Position numbers and translations under genes: made by a program. DNA of 64,000 nucleotides from Microdochium bolleyi (lineage: Eukaryota; Ascomycota; Sordariomycetes; Xylariales; Microdochiaceae): NCBI GenBank assembly GCA_001566295.1, contig KQ964271.1, positions 124,001 through 188,000 of the forward strand, in the 5' to 3' direction. The notes under the pieces were generated by a model. It did no database searches, was not told the origin of the DNA, and saw only the letters and a list, made by a program, of their open reading frames with translations. Positions 10,097 through 22,778 of the stretch are shown piece after piece. The stretch's first letter is position 1. Each line of letters opens with the position of its first letter.

Positions 10097-10753
10097 TTAG
10101 AACAGCGCAGCAGCGATGCCGGCGACCAGGAGGCCCTGCACGGCGGGCGTGACCATGGCGCCAGCCCCGGGGACGTTGGTGGGCTGGATGGTGGTGCTGA
10201 CGACGCTGGGCGTGCTCACGGTGGCGGTGACGCCGCCGGTGGTGATGGTGGTCGGCACCATCGTCAGGCCCGTCGAGACGCTCGGGGTGCCCGTCGTGCC
10301 GGTGCTGCCGGTGTTGCTGCCGGTCGGGGTGGGGACGGGGCCGCCGCTGTTCCAAAATAAGAGGATTAGCACTCTGGCTTCACCAGGGGGAGAGACAAAC
10401 TGGGGTTCCTACGTGGTGTTGGCGGCGGCAAAGTCCCAGCCGCAGTCGCGCATGAGCTCAGCGACCTCGTTGTCGTCGTTGGCGTTGGCCATGCCGTTGG
10501 CCTTGACGCACGTGGCGCACTCGCTGATGCGGGCCTGGGCGCTGGGCTCCTTGCAGAAGCAGTTGTTGTAGACAATGTCGTCGTCCTCGTTGGAGTTGTC
10601 GTTGTCGGCCTGCAGCTCGCAGCGGCGCGAGAGGTCGATGGTCGCCTGGCAGATGTTGCGGCAGGCCATGGGCACGTCGTCGGCGTCGACGGTCGTCTCG
10701 GCGGCACCGAGGGCCGCGAGGGAGAAGAGGACGGCGAAGGTGGTGGAGCGCAT
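10097..10753 (-). CDS. Small secreted Cys-rich protein with GPI-anchor signal
   Basis: Two exons on the minus strand, 10753-10413 and 10346-10097, encode 196 aa. The 66-base intron (donor GTAGGA, acceptor ACAG) removes an in-frame TAG. Residues 1-18 are a signal peptide (FAVLFSLAALGAA). The mature N-terminal domain has eight Cys in the order CxxxC, C, CxC, CxxC, C, interrupted by an Asp/Asn-rich acidic patch. It lacks the standard CFEM spacing but has similar size and topology. A Thr/Ser/Pro/Gly-rich stalk follows, then a C-terminal hydrophobic segment (MVTPAVQGLLVAGIAAALF) after small residues, which is a GPI-attachment signal. It is probably a cell-wall or plasma-membrane surface protein; function unknown. 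A TATA-like element lies about 150 bases upstream. Confidence 0.85.
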
Positions 10754-10898
10754 TTTGGCTGGGTGGCGGTGGTTGTTATTGGTGGTGGTGGTGGTGGTAG
10801 AGTAAAGTGGTGGCTGGCTGTGATGGTGTTGGCTGTGATGGTGTTGCTCGATGTTCTCCTTGTTTCGATATCCAACGGCAACTACACATCGTGGGACC

Positions 10899-10904
10899 TA
10901 TATA
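10899..10904 (-). promoter_or_regulatory. TATA-like box of GPI-protein gene
   Basis: TATATA (palindromic) 146 bases before the minus-strand ATG at 10753, consistent with other TATA spacings in this window. Confidence 0.35.
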
Positions 10905-13300
10905 CCCGCCCGAGGCACACGACATCATCGCCAAGACCCGACATCCTGCAGCAGCGGGAACAGCGCAGCGTGGCTTGGAGGCCCGGGCTGGGGGTTGGAG
11001 AATTCCGAATTACGTGGTTGCCAAGCCGCCCATCACAACCCATCGGGCAATGATGGACAGGCCAGGAGACCCGTGGGCTGTGGAACATTCGGGTCCATAC
11101 CCCAGGAAAAGAAACACGGCAGCGCCTAGCCTGGTCGCCGACCCTGTTTTTTGTTGTTGAACCGCAGTGCGTGCCCGCAGATTCCGCGCAAGAACAACGA
11201 CAGTCTCGGCAAGCAAGTGCCTTGGCTAGTCGCGCGGCAGTGGCTGTTTCACTGTGCCAAGTTGCCCACAACTGCCAAGCAGCACCCAGGCGTGGCCCAG
11301 GCTCAAGGTCTCGTGAGGCTGTCTAGTGGGCTCGGGTGGGCTCACCCAGAGTTTGTGCCCAGCACAGGAGAACAAGTCGATGCTAGACAACGCAGCTCCA
11401 AGAGCACAGCCATCGCGAGCCAGCTGGAGCCAAGAAGCCTTGGACTGGAGACACGAGCAGCAGCGATCTCGACCCCACGAGGCTGAGTTTGTCACGTACG
11501 CGCAACACATTTTGCGATGTACTGCTGCTGCCTTGCGAGAAAGACGATCACTTGCTTGTCATAGTCAAGAGCCGCGTTGCCGATGCACACAATGCCACAC
11601 GCACACACATCGTGCAAGAGTCAGGCCACCGCGCCGCCAAGAACGAGCATTGTGACGCCTGGGACGACCTCTGGCAGCGGCACTCTCTTTCCCCGCCAGC
11701 GCATCAATCACAAGTCCCGCGGTGAATAAAACCCCTGAACCTTGCCCCGTGCGGGCAGGCAAGGCAGTGCTGTGGCGCACACGACGTCAGGGCCACTCTA
11801 ATCGCGATCTTTCTGGGGGCCGCCCAGGGGCTTGCCCGCTGGGATGGCCACCCTTATGAAACCTTAATCCGTGCGAGCCTCTTTGTCTGGGGCCGCCCCG
11901 ACTGCCGCGAGTCGCGCCCCTGCTTGGAGCGTACAGGGATGACATCATGGCCTGGCCACAATGGCAATGTCCAATTTCTGCCCACCTCACAGTGTTTGAG
12001 AGGGTGACGCTGTGGCCATGTCATGAGGAGCGGCAGTTTTAAGAAGTCGCCAAGGCAGCCTCAGCCTGGTCTCTGACGTGGTGGTTAAATTTAGAAAATG
12101 GTGCTTGCTTTCCGGACCAGCTTGGCGGTCCGGAAACTTCCATTGATGGTTGGCAGAGTGTGCGGTCTGGCTCGACAGTTTGCTGCCGCATCATTTCCAT
12201 GACCGCAGGTTACAATGATCTGGTGCATGTGCTTGAACCACTGAGCATTTTCAGAGACCTCGAGGAGAATCTTCAACCATTTTTAAGTTGGCAATGCGAT
12301 GCGCCGCGGTCAGAAGTGGCGATATGGTCTAGATGCGACTATTCTAATGATGCATTCCGGCTCCGATCTCGGACCAGTTGCTTTACCGAGGGACATGAGC
12401 CATGCACCACCGACAAATGGCCAAGACCATCACAGACAACCTGGCAGGTGTCCAGAAGTCGCCAGGGTGTCTGTGCCCTGCTGCTGACAAGGCCTGGTGG
12501 TCCTCCTAATTTAATGCTGGTGCTGAGTATCAAGACATGGCACTGAATCGCGGTGTGACAGAGGCCGGCCCGGGTTGTTCGGTGTCATGGAGCCCTAGGG
12601 AATGCCAAGATGTTGGTGAGGCTCCGATGGCTCTCCGGGCCTGCCCGAGCGATTGCGCCCCCTTCCGGCCAACGACGATCTCTGGGCGGCCTCTGGACGG
12701 GATCCTCGCCGGGGAAGTATCGGGGCTTGTAGGCGATACAACCACGATTCAAGAAGTGCAGGGGCCAACGCGAGCACTGCTTGGCTGGATCTGCAAGGCT
12801 CCAAAGCCACGTCAAGTAGTGATAGACAGGATCCAAGGAGGCTGTGAAGCAAACGTTAGGCCGCAGCGTTCATGCCCTTGCGCAACTTGTATTCCAAACC
12901 ACTTCTTTGCTGTATTGCCGGGACAAGCTGCCGCCTGTGTCGGCGGCGAATGGCACACTTTGTGCCGGCATCGTAGGGCGGGCCATGGCGGACCCGCTAA
13001 ACTGTCTCGTCTTCACCCACTGCCCCCAACCGCGGTTTCGCTTCTAGTCTATATGAGTCAAGTCATGGTGGATAATGCCGGCATATGGAAGGCAGGCAAC
13101 AGGCGAGGTTTTCCACCTGAGGCCGGGCAGAAACAACGAAACTCATTTTTGGTTTGCACATTTTCATACTCGATCTCAATAATTGCATCAGCATGTATGC
13201 TTAGAGTGCAGCTTAGTAGTGCTCGACGTGGTATGGCGCAGCCTCGATGCATGCTTCCTGTCGCTTAATTTGCTCATCTAATCGTGCCTCCGAGAGAGGT
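10905..13300. other. Gene-poor stretch, no gene recognised
   Basis: About 2.4 kb. The longest frame (12537-13268, +, 243 aa) has biased, domainless sequence and overlaps equally open antisense frames, so I did not call it. The right end is the 3' flank of the FAD oxidase. Confidence 0.5.
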
Positions 13301-15140
13301 TCAAGCCCGGCACATCTTGCCATCTTGGGCCACAGTCCAAGCCTCGCTGCCAACGCCCTTGAGAACGTAGAACAGGTTCTGAGGATCCCACTTCCTCTTG
13401 ACATCCAACAATCTCCGGTAGTTTGCGCCAAAAAACTGCTGTTGCCAGTTTGGCTGTCTGAAGTCCGCCTCGTTCATGTAAGAGCCGCTACCAGGTGTGA
13501 CAGCCTCGATCTGAGGCATGAAGACCTCGGTGATCTTTCTCTGATCTGCCTCGGAATTCTCCTGAGATCCGGCGGCGTTCCAGTTGGAGATGAGCTGGAG
13601 CTGGATGAGGGTGTCACGCCAAGCTGGCAGGACGGAGTTGGCGGGTGTGTTGGGCAGCTGCTTGTAGGAGCCGGCGCTTCCGGCGAGGAGGAGTCCCGAG
13701 GATGTGAAGTTGGCCAGGACAGCCTGGAGGGCCTCGTTGTTCTGCTCGACGACGTTGCGGGGGATTAGGCGGCCTCCAAACTGGTATCTCTGCACCTCGA
13801 ATGAACCCTGGGGCAAGGGACCAAGGTATCGTGCGAAATGGTCCCGGTAGGGGAGTGCGCTGTAAGCAATGGGAAGCTGTACGCCCTTTGAGGTGACGAA
13901 GTCGGTGAAAGGCTTCAGGATGACGTTTTGGACATCCGCTGCCGTCTTGTTCCATGCAGTGAGAGGCTTGAGGACCAGGTAGTTCTTGGTGGCAATGTAC
14001 ACCACCATCGCCCCGTTGTCGACCATCGCCGGCAGCTCGCTGTGGAACTTGGCGACGATGTCCTGGAAGATTTGTGGTGTTGTGGAAGAAGCAAGGAGCT
14101 GGAATGCGGCACCGCCAACGTCGCTCGCGGCATAAGCCTTGACGACCATGCTCGTGACCACACCAAAGGTGCCCGCGCCGCCACCGCTGAGAGCCCAGTA
14201 GAGGTCCCTGTTGCGGTCGGGCGTAGCAACGACCGTGCTGCCGTCCGCAACGACAACTTCGTACGCCAACACCTGGTCAGCACCGAGTCCGAACTGCGTG
14301 CTCAGAGTGGAGTGCCCGCCACCCTGAGTGAAGCCGCCCGCCAGGCCAACGGTAGCGCATTCGCCAGAGACCACAGTGAGTCCTTGCGCGTGCGCGGCTT
14401 CGAGAATCTCGTAGCCGATGACGCCGGCTCCGACACGAACAGCGCGGCCGGCATATGAGGGTGCCTTCCAGTCCACAAATTCGATGTTCTTCATGCCCTG
14501 GGTCCAGATGGCGAGTCCACCTGCACCTGTGGAGCGGCCGAGGAAACTATGTAGAATCAGCACTCTGTAGCTTTCAAGGGGGGTTTTCAAGGAATGTTAA
14601 AGCAAATAGCAATACTCACTCATGACCTGTGTTGCGAACCACCGGACGGATGTTGTATTTTTTGGCGAACACGAGGGCGGCGGCAACATCGGCCGGCTTC
14701 GTGACCTTGACTGCGTAGCTGACGTGGTTGCCAAGTGTGCATGGCGTGCTCTTATCGGAGAAAGGGTTGCAGGTCTGGTTGGTGAAATAGGCCTGCATGA
14801 TTGACGACGAAGACGAGACGCTGTGCGCGCGTTAACGACCAAAGATCAGCTTCATGGAGTTGGGGCACTGGCAAACTTACTGAGTCAATGGGTTATACCA
14901 CTTCTGCTGCAGAGCGGTGCAAGCCGCCTCGTCGTAGTTGGGATCGTGGCACGGGTTGCCGATTGGAACCGTCTCGACCAGCGCGCCCCCGACAGTGCCG
15001 TTGAAGGCTGACCAGGTTGCTGGCGCTGGCCAGCATGGCTCCCCAGGGAGACATAGGCACTGCGAGGTAGGAAGCGCATGCGACAGACCGCCTTGGGACC
15101 CAAGGGCGGCCAGGCAAGCCAAAGAATGTGATGGTCGCAT
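13301..15140 (-). CDS. Secreted FAD-linked oxidoreductase, BBE-like (VAO/PCMH superfamily)
   Basis: Three exons on the minus strand, 15140-14881, 14820-14620 and 14546-13301, encode 568 aa. Both introns are short (60 and 73 bases). Splicing builds the continuous motif RNTGH-DFLGRSTGAG from exons 2 and 3. Residues 1-22 are a weak signal peptide; several Cys follow in a variable N-terminal region. The FAD-binding PCMH domain spans about residues 105-290: VTKPADVAAALVFAKKYNIR, then RNTGHD with His153 as the likely 8-alpha-histidyl FAD ligand, then GECATVGLAGGFTQGGGHS, whose Cys fits the second (6-S-cysteinyl) link. A BBE C-terminal substrate domain ends near RKWDPQNLFYVLKGVGSEAW. Such enzymes oxidise sugars, alcohols or alkaloid-like and phenolic intermediates with O2. 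The substrate is unknown. Confidence 0.92.
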
Positions 15141-17598
15141 CGTGAATGTGATCTTACGAGGGGCAAAGGAACAAACAGAGACAAAGAATGACAGAGAGGA
15201 CGGTTCGTCAGTGAAAGACAGTGAAGAAACACCAGGAACAGGTGCCGTGTTCTAGAAGATGCAGGTGCACATGTAACGCAAAGGTGCGCGAGCCGCATCT
15301 TAAAAGCAAAGGAGCTGTGGCGACATCCGCAGCTCCAGGGGCCCGGGAGCAGCACAGGGATGGAGATGCGACCTCCACCTGCCGGCCGTGATATCCGCAT
15401 TCGCCAGGACCCTGGAGATCACAAAGTCGTGGAAAATGCTCCGACTCCACGGATGGCTGTGAGCGATGCATGATCTACGATCCTTGCATGCCCACGCTCC
15501 ACGCCAGGTCGTTCGACAAGTGCTGGTGCTACCTGCCCGATGCAGAGGGGTTCCGTGGGGACCCACGCGACGCTAATCTTGAGTTCCGCGGTGTTGGTCA
15601 GGTAAATTTCGGATTCATGGCTTGTTTCGGCCGATGTCCCGGGCCTAGGGGGGTCGAGCCGGCATGACTACGGCAGGGCAAGGGGCGCTACCGACGGAAG
15701 CCACCCACATCCTGATCGGCCTTTGCCCCTGGGACTACCCGAAGCATTTAGGAGGCAGAACAACGCTTGCTCAGGGGGACTTTTCGAAGTACAAATCATT
15801 TCGGCAGCCGACTTTGTGCTTCGCACGCCACCGGGTAGTAGACCCGCCTCACCAACAACCACCTTTTTTATCCGTATTGTTGTTTCTATATAACAGCAGG
15901 TACGCCATGCCCGCACTGGCGATGCTGCTGTCACACGGATGCATTTCCGCCCACTGACAGCCCCCCCAATTTGGATGCGTTCGCTCTGCCTGACGAGAAG
16001 CAGACAAACTCCCCGCGGAGGCGAGCCATCGCCCCATTGTGTGGGACATTTCGCGCCGCTAGCACAGCCCTGATGGGTCTCGTTGCTTTGACGCTTCACC
16101 AGAGCTGAAGCGCTAATTTAACAACCCCTCTCGCGGAATTACCCCTGTGTGTAGCCAGAACCCACTAAAGCTGGCTCTCTTGGGAGACATGTCTCCGGAG
16201 TGCTTAGACTTCAACCCCATCAGCAAAGATGTATTGGGCACGCCTTCCAAGCCAACCCTTGTGCACCCGCGGAGCGGCTGCGCGCATAGGTGTCGCCTCG
16301 GTGCGAACGCAATCTGCTGGGCTAGTGCAGTATAGAGCGGCGAAGGCACTAAGATGTCAGCGCGGTCTTTCTCACCCTTGTCATAGTGCTGCTACGAGAA
16401 CGTGGTGGCGCTGAGATAAAAGCCATATTGGTCTTGTGTGCTGAATGCTAACGATCTTTATTCGTTCTCTTGCTTTCCTAGGCGATTTACATGTTCTTGA
16501 TGCCTCACGACGTTGCGTAATGCTTTGACTGTATTGTTGGCTTCAGCGCCGGCGCCAGGACATAAAACGGTGTTCGGGGGCTTGACAGCAACTACCGTAG
16601 AATTCTCTTTTGTGGGTAGACGACTGTCAATTCATCCATCTAAATCAATCATTGCATGCTCTTTCAGATGCCCCGTTACATATCCCCAATACGTCACAGC
16701 TGTGGATTTGTGAATGTTCATGGCTACTATTTTCGAGCCGTGCGAATCGGCGGCATGCGCCAACAAAAACGGCGGCACAGACAGCACTTTCTCGCTTTAA
16801 CCTGTGATACGGAGGCCGTTGCAAAATATAATATTTTATTCCGGCATTCTGTTGTAGCACCGTCGTAGAGGCAGCTGCGCCGGCGGGCGAGCGCGAGCAA
16901 CTCGACAGTCGTGCTGTCTACCCTACAGTGATTGCGCCCATCTGAATAAGTTAGTAGCTACGCGTAAATATCATAGTTGCCATTATGAGCTCTTGTCTTT
17001 AGCAGATTTGCGCATCACCTCACATCGACGTGTGCTGGCCAGCGCCGGCGAGCGACGACAGCTTAGCGGTCCAGTAGGAGCAAAAATGCAAGGAAGTCGT
17101 GCAAGGGCTCGGCTAAATGACAAAGAGCTCTTTCTACCTACCTCATCTCTCGCTCATCTTCTTTCCCTTGCAGAGCCAGATTCCAGGCAAGCACATGACG
17201 ATGACCTGTGCCACTGTCTGAGCAGGAGGCAACAAATACTCAGCTAGAGCTGCCGAAATGGTCCACAGGTTCGGGCGAAAGGAGTCTTTTTCTGGGACAC
17301 CCGATCTCGGCTGTTTGGACGATTGCCTACGCATTTTAACCGGCGTTAGGGTTGCTGAAGCATGGCCAAATGCCGGCCCCCTGATGGCGCCCGATCTAGG
17401 GCTCTCACCCTCTCCACCGCCCATGGACTGCCGATGCGGGGAAAGAGGCGGGCAGCCGTTGACTCCGCCCTGATTCCTCCAATAGGGTCCTCACCTGGTA
17501 TAGCCAGCGTGGTAGCACTAGCTCTCGGCAGAATCACCACCGAACAAGCACTGCTGCAGTCGATGATCGCATCTCGCAGCAGTCACGATCGCCACCGG
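15141..17598. other. Gene-poor stretch, no gene recognised
   Basis: About 2.5 kb between the oxidase (-) and the SGNH esterase (+), whose genes diverge from it. Only short overlapping ORFs are present, none with a domain or signal peptide. It should hold both promoters. Confidence 0.5.
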
Positions 17599-17605
17599 TA
17601 TAAAA
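17599..17605 (+). promoter_or_regulatory. TATA box of SGNH-esterase gene
   Basis: TATAAAA 159 bases before the ATG at 17758. Confidence 0.45.
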
Positions 17606-17757
17606 TGTTGGGGGCCGGACGCTTGCCGTCTGGCTGGCCTGCCTGTCTGGCGCGAGTGGGAGCATCTATCTTGGTCCTGACAACACTGCTATTTTTCAGT
17701 GTCCTTCAGCCCGAACCCTGCAGGTCACATCTCGTCGACATCACACCGCTCCCAGCA

Positions 17758-18966
17758 ATGAAGACGACACTAGCAGCCGTGCTCTCCGCCTGGTCGGTGG
17801 CGGGAATGGCATCACCACCGCCGCCAGCAGGGGGCTCACCCAAGCCAGCCCTGGGCCTGCGCAAGTTCTCCAGCCTCGTCATGTTCGGCGACAGCTGGAC
17901 AGACTCGGGGCTGCGCGACTACAAGCCCGATGCCAACGGCAACATCGGGAAGCCTGTGAGTGGTTAATCCACTAGAAGCAACATCACTCGTGACATACTG
18001 ACACTTCCTTGTCCAATTCTTAGTCCAACAACGCCTCCACGGGCGGCCGCGTGTGGCCGCAGTACGTCGAGCAGTACGCCGGCGTGCGGTCCTACGACTA
18101 CGCCGTCTCGGGCGCCATGTGCGACGGGACCTACGGCACCGGCGGGCGCAACGGCGTCAAGCAGAACCAGATCCCGACCTTCCTCTCCAACAAGGCGGCC
18201 GTCAACCCGGCCACCGGCAAGCCCGCGATCGACGTCCCCGTCCGCGAGACCGTCTACGGCATCTGGATCGGCACCAACGACCTCGGCAACGCCGGCTTCC
18301 TCGCCGAGTCCCAGCAGCCCCGCACTTTGCCCGTGACGGCGTACACGGACTGCGTGTATGCTCAGCTCGACGCCATGTACGCCTCCGGCGGGCGCAGCTT
18401 CGTGGTGATGAACCAGGGGCCCATCGACCTCATCCCGCAGTACGCGCTGCCGGAGAACGGCGGCGTGGACGCGCCCAAGTTCTGGCTGGACAAGGTCAAG
18501 TACAATGCCAACATCACGCAGACGAGTGAGAAGATGCGCCAGTACATCGCGCTGGTGAATGAGGTGTACGACCTCAAGACGCAGGTCGATGTCAAGCTGA
18601 AGGGGAGGTACCCGGGCAGCCACTTTGCCGTGTTCGACACCAATGCCTTTGTGAGTTTTGCCCTTTCTGGCCTGGTCCAACTTGGTGTGAGCTTGTTTGT
18701 CCTTGCTCGAAGATATGCTGACTCTTCTTTCCAAGATGACGCACATCTGGCACAACCCGACACAGTTCTTCAACGGCACCGCGCCCGTCAATGTCACGTC
18801 GTCTATCAGGCAGTGCGGGGCGCCATGCCAGCCCGGCGAGATCAGGGACAGCTACATGTGGTACGACGAGCTGCACCCCTCGGAGCAGACGGATCGCATC
18901 GTTGCCAGGGAGTTCATCGAGGTCGTGCGCGGCACGAGCAAGTGGGCGACGTACTTGAAGGCTTGA
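17758..18966 (+). CDS. Secreted SGNH/GDSL esterase (CE16-like)
   Basis: Three exons, 17758-17955, 18024-18650 and 18736-18966, encode 351 aa; both introns are phase 0 with GTGAGT donors. Residues 1-18 are a signal peptide. All visible SGNH blocks fit: block I FGDSWTDSG with nucleophile Ser46, block III in IWIGTNDLG (oxyanion Asn), and block V DELHPSE with the Asp and His of the triad near the C-terminus. The start of block I close to the signal peptide and the DELHPS ending resemble fungal carbohydrate esterase family 16 acetylesterases, which remove acetyl groups from hemicellulose oligomers. That family placement is inferred from pattern and size. Potential N-glycosylation sites (NIT, NGT, NVT) fit secretion. 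Confidence 0.9.
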
Positions 18967-20051
18967 GCTATGAGGGAAAAGAGAAGCCAGGGTAGCGGTG
19001 GGAGTTGTTATAAAGGAGCTGAGAACGTGTCAGTCGCACAGACGGCCTCGGCTCGCTATCGGTCTTCCACGCACAGTGGCTGATCTCGTCTCAATCTAAT
19101 GCGAGAAAGTAACAAGATCTTTCAAGAGGTTAGGCAAATGTTTTGTGCCTAATTGGTGCGTGCCTTGGTCCAATCTCCCAACATCACTACACATGCTTGA
19201 GAGAGTTGCAGCAGAAAATCTACCCAGGACTAAGTGACTAAATCTACTTGGAATCGTGTATAAACTTGCACTCTCCTGCAATCTTTGACCACTCACATTG
19301 TATCGCCTTCTTGTCCACATACGTCATGCACTTCCCTCCTGGCGCGGACCGCGATGCTGTGTCAGCCATGCCGCGCAGTGCGAGGCAAATCACGCCAGCT
19401 GCAAGTAGATTGAGCCAGGCCGGATTCGATGGACACTTGCAGCACCTCGCTTGTTGCTGTGCAGGTTTGCGAGCTGGGAGGGCCAGGGACCAACGGCAGC
19501 CACCCCATGCCCCAAGAGGCGATCTTCAAAGACTCGCTACTGGCCTGTGACGAGTCCTCGTTGCCTCGTTCTGGACAATCCAGCCTCGGCCCGCCCTAGT
19601 CTGGGGGTCACATCCACGGCGGGGAACCCTGTCAGGGATCATCACCTCTGGCTGCTGGGTCCTTCAAGCAGCGCTGCGAGGACTGCTTATTGGTGCTTGT
19701 AGGCTCTCTGCTTTAGGGGATCAACACATTCTGCTCAATGTGGTTGGAGAAATATGTACATCTTGTCTACCATAGAGGCGCAAAATGCCCTGCTGATCAC
19801 GGGCTCGTTTCCACTCCACCCTTGCTTCGGCAAGATGCTGTTGCTGCAGCACCCAAAGCGTATTGCATTTTCTCTCGGGCTGACATGTGTTCCTGGGAGA
19901 CACTTCCCATGCACGCATCCTTCCTGGCCGGCTTCAATCGTGGTCCCAGACCCGTCAACGAGTAATGCGACCACGGCGATACGACACTTAGGACTCAGGA
20001 CCAATGTGAGACGAGGTGATCTAACGGACAGATAAGGCCAAACGGACCATC
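18967..20051. other. Intergenic, no gene recognised
   Basis: About 1.1 kb between the esterase and the large membrane-protein gene. Short ORFs only; no domain, RNA gene or repeat noticed. Confidence 0.55.
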
Positions 20052-22778
20052 ATGATGCTCAACGGCGCGGCAGTGCTTCTCGCGACCGTGGCACTTGCGT
20101 GCCAGTCGCTGGCGGCGGAAGGAACGCCAGAGGTCTCTAGCTCGCTAGCAAGGAGGAATGTCGTCGAGCATGGTTTACTTGAAGTGCCTACTACACTCAT
20201 GCCTGTCAACGAGGCGATACGAACAACAAGCGCAAACGGATTCTGGCAGACTTTCCTAAGCCATTACGATAGCACCACCACTGACGACGACAAGACGTCC
20301 ACAGCCGTAGCATCACTACCGTCACAAACCGTGTCCACAGCATCGACCAGACGTCCAAGTACGACAGTTGGTCAATCATCATCATCTCGATCAACCTCTC
20401 CGTCACCTACCACAACCGCGACTCCCACCGCCAACTCCACCAGCAGCCCCCCGACATCGCTCAACGGCCTCTTCGACACCATCCTTGACGCCTTCACCTG
20501 CGGCGGCCAGAACAACCTCTCCGCTACCTTCTCCGGGCTCGCCAACCTGATTGGCGGGCTGGGCGGGGACCCGTTCTTCCTCGCGGCCGCCGAGGGCGCG
20601 CTGTACGGCAACTTCACACTTTTCGAGAAGCCGGCATTTTTCTTCGGGATCGGGATCGGCGACGCCGCAATCGTGGGTCTCAATGTGACGGACCAGGCCC
20701 ACGCAGATGGGTACGTGACAGCCGCCACCGCTGCGACCACAGTGAATGTGACCAGCTCTCCAAGCGGCGCCGGGCCGACGAGCTTCAACAAGGCTGCGAT
20801 CCAGCTGGGCAGAGGTCTCGTCAACATCAGCCTGCCTGCGATCCTGGCGAGCAGTTTCTCGGGGGACTTCTTCAGCGGGCTGAACATGAGCGAGTTCGCC
20901 CGCGGCGGTGGCGCCGGGTTCGCCGACGGTCTCGGCGTCGCGCTGAAGCCCGTGCTGGGTAGGGCGATGCCGGATATCTTTGACGTCTCGGTTGACAATG
21001 CCGCCGAGGTGTATGGAGGCCAGGACCCTCGCGGTGCGGGTGCGCTGGCGTATGCGTTCGCCAAGGGGCTGGCGTCGCAGGTTGCGAATCTGGGGCTGGC
21101 GGTCGTGGGGATCAAGACGGAGGGGAGTGGACATCTCTTGCCATCTGAGGCAGGGAACAGTGGTGAGCAGCCCCAGCGATTTATCGGCGATGGGCAGGGC
21201 GGCAGCAAGGGCATCGCAGCGACGCAACACACGAGGAGGCAGGGCTCGACAAACTCGGGGGCCGAGCTCATCGACGCCTCGAAGACCGACGAGCTGGTTT
21301 CGGGCTTCGCGCAAATGACCGTGTCGAAGCTCTCGTGCAACGGCATGGGCGGCATCTGGGCAGTAGCTCTGAGTGCACTGTCGGGCGGCAGAGACTCTGC
21401 GATCCCCTCGATGCCGGATCTCGGTGGGTTCTCGCTGCCAGATATCGACATGGTGGTCAGCAGCGAGGGCAACACGTATGAGGTGAATCTCAAGAACATC
21501 TCGGCCAGGATCAACGGGATACCGATGGAGAGGTTCATCGGGCTGCTCGCAGGCCATGGTATGTCTGGCACTTTTCCATACGGCGCTGTCTCGGAACGGT
21601 CTCGCTAACCGATTTGTCGCAGTCGTCATCATCATGTTCGCGCTTGTGGGCCTGTTCCCAACAACTCTCATCGTCTCAGCTATGCAGCAGCTCTCCTCGA
21701 CTACGGCCCGGCCCTTGCATAAAGACCTCAGGCTGGCCTACTGGATCAGACTCACCCAGGTCGCTGTGGTCCCGGTCCTCGTCATCGTCGGCTTCGCACT
21801 GGGCGCCGCCTCGGGAGGCAGCTCGCGGCACTTTCGGACGCCGCATGGGGTGAGCAAGCAACTTTGGGCTGCCCTTTGGTCATTTGTTCATGTTGTATGT
21901 ACTGACCTTTCGCTATGCGATCAACTCAGGTTCTTGGACTCGTCCTGGTCCTGCTCGCGCTTGCGCACAGCGCGTTCACACTACTGCTACCCCAGTATCA
22001 ATCTCGGCATCATAATCTCCACCACCGCGGACACCCCTCAGGCAATGACGAGAAGCTCGCTCCCCATGAGAAGCGCTCGCCACCACCAGAAGAATCCTCG
22101 CCAGAACCGTCATCCTCGCAGCAGCCGACAGCGACGAAACACCATGCATTCACTAACATGCTCTTCGTCCTGCTGCTCATGGCCCTGATCTTCGCAACCT
22201 GGGTCACGGGCTTAGACGACCTGCGGACGATATCCTTGTGCCTCGTCGAAGTTACTTCGCTCACGCTGGTCGCCGCGGTCGGCGCCATTCTCAATGCCCT
22301 GTGCAATGTCGCGGTCGCTGCGGTGGTCGGAGAGTGGTGGTTATCGCGCCGGGTGGCGTCTGTGCCATCCTCAGCATGTGGAAGCCGCGATGGTGGTGAC
22401 AGACGAATCACTCAAGCCCCTGTGCAGGCTGTCACAGGCGGACACAGGTCGCAAGTGCGGCGGGCGGGAGACGGGGAAGAGAAACCTGGGCGAGACCACG
22501 AAGATCGGGACCGACATCCCACAACCCTACATGCGGCCCGGACCAGCAGCGAGCACCGCGGGTCAAGCAGAAGCCGGAGCGGCAGTCGGATGGTAGTCGT
22601 GCACCACGGACGTGCGAGAGTCATCGAGCACAAGCGCGGAGACAGCGTCGATGGGCTCGGTGGGATATCAGATGGGCCTGTGAGGGGCCGTGGTGACGAG
22701 GCAGGACACATTGGTGTCGCGGTAACGAGCTCGCGGGATGAGGATGACGCGGGGTACCGGGAGAAAGGATTCATCTGA
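20052..22778 (+). CDS. Large secretory-pathway protein with five C-terminal membrane helices (cytochrome b561-like?)
   Basis: Predicted exons 20052-21558, 21623-21849 and 21930-22778 give 860 aa. Residues 1-22 are a signal peptide. A long extracytoplasmic region follows, with a Ser/Thr-rich stretch at about 75-135 and then a Gly/Ala-rich domain (about 135-500) that has several N-glycosylation sites. About five hydrophobic helices come next: VVIIMFALVGLFPTTLIV, VAVVPVLVIVGFALG, VLGLVLVLLALAHSAF, MLFVLLLMALIFATWV and a last one ending in NVAVAAVVG. His residues sit at helix ends (GHVV, PHGVLG, AHSAF, KHHAF), recalling the haem-ligand layout of cytochrome b561. I infer this similarity from pattern and do not assert a family. 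The polar tail after about residue 725 is Arg/Gly/Asp-rich and could hide another intron. Confidence 0.65.

Noticed and set aside
12537..13268. 243-aa plus-strand ORF
   Set aside because: Begins with ATG but has mixed, domainless sequence, no homology pattern I know, and competing open frames on both strands.
13301..13330. tRNA-like GGTTCAAGCCC box
   Set aside because: No matching A box or acceptor stem; it lies directly at the 3' end of the FAD oxidase coding region.
20372..21671. Long antisense frames (about 400 aa) on the minus strand
   Set aside because: They lie opposite the first exon of the membrane-protein gene, have Arg/Pro-biased composition typical of GC-rich shadow frames, and lack any domain.
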